Below are positions 6,695 through 6,846 of a stretch of DNA of 6,846 nucleotides, one piece after another. Origin of the DNA: an uncultured Alphaproteobacteria bacterium (GTDB taxonomy: Bacteria > Pseudomonadota > Alphaproteobacteria > CAAHEQ01 > UBA3637); assembly GCA_947629595.1 (NCBI GenBank), contig CANREI010000064.1, forward strand, positions 1 to 6,846, read 5' to 3'. Within the stretch, counting starts at the first letter, position 1. Each line of letters begins with the position of its first letter. Both the position numbers and the translations under genes were made by a program. The notes beneath the pieces are model-generated. The model searched no databases. It was not told the origin of the DNA and was given only the letters and a program-made list of their open reading frames with translations.

Positions 6695-6846
6695 ATGCAA
6701 CTGAAAGATTTAAAGAAAAAAACGCCGTCCGAACTGCTTATTTATGCTGAAGAGCTCGGCGTTGAAAACGCACCGTCTTTGCGCACGCAAGATTTAATGT
6801 ACGCCATTTTAAAACGCTTTTCCGAATCGGAAACCACGCTGTACGG
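6695..6846 (+). CDS. rho: Transcription termination factor Rho, N-terminal fragment (3' end cut by window)
   Basis: Only the first 50 codons are in the window. The start MQLKDLKKKTPSELL, followed by AEELGVENAPSLRTQDLMYAILKRF, matches the N-terminal helical Rho_N (SAP-like) domain of Rho, the hexameric RNA-dependent ATPase that releases RNA polymerase from untranslated transcripts. E. coli Rho has the same pattern (LTELKNTPVSELI, then MRKQDIIFAILK). The ATG has AAGAGG (6684-6689) five bases upstream. The gene diverges from the sucC-like cluster. The RNA-binding cold-shock domain and the ATPase domain lie outside the window, so integrity cannot be judged. A different Rho_N-domain protein is possible but less likely, given the immediate N-terminal match. 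Confidence 0.9.
   Translation, partial: MQLKDLKKKTPSELLIYAEELGVENAPSLRTQDLMYAILKRFSESETTLY

Noticed and set aside
1..6846. tRNA, rRNA, CRISPR array, insertion sequence or prophage signals
   Set aside because: I found no cloverleaf, regularly spaced repeats, transposase-like product or terminal repeats. The window is densely filled by six chromosomal genes.

Overview
The window reads as a piece of an alphaproteobacterial chromosome of low-to-moderate GC. The strongest taxonomic signal is a ChpT-type histidine phosphotransferase, a family largely confined to Alphaproteobacteria. The RNase R C-terminus and a type 2 (eukaryote-like) isoleucyl-tRNA synthetase fit this. AT-rich, poly-A/T intergenic DNA and the type 2 IleRS suggest a host-associated or anaerobic lineage, but that is inference and no genus can be named.

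Layout: (1) 1-645, plus strand, the 3' end of rnr (RNase R: end of the RNB domain plus S1 domain). (2) 645-676, a near-perfect palindrome serving as a two-way terminator between convergent rnr and ileS. (3) 693-3803, minus strand, complete ileS of the type 2 class, with its own well-formed extended -10 promoter at 3838-3865. (4) 3894-6494, minus strand, a tight cluster transcribed sucC-like, sucD-like, chpT-like, with a 4-base ATGA overlap and then a 10-base gap. (5) 6495-6694, a divergent regulatory region carrying nested inverted repeats. (6) 6695-6846, plus strand, the 5' end of rho.

The notable point is the sucC-sucD-chpT cluster. Both succinyl-CoA synthetase-like subunits are full length and keep the fold-defining blocks. 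The alpha subunit has lost the catalytic phosphohistidine motif (GHAG) and its partner Glu. The beta subunit has lost the glycine-rich ATP-grasp loop and one Mg-binding Asn. Such a pair is not expected to catalyse the normal ATP/succinate/CoA reaction. The pair sits in an apparent operon with a phosphorelay protein that keeps its own phospho-accepting His. This raises the possibility of a CoA-ligand-sensing or scaffold role tied to cell-cycle phosphorelay, or else of a decaying TCA enzyme. The sequence alone cannot decide between these. rnr, ileS and rho are ordinary housekeeping genes.
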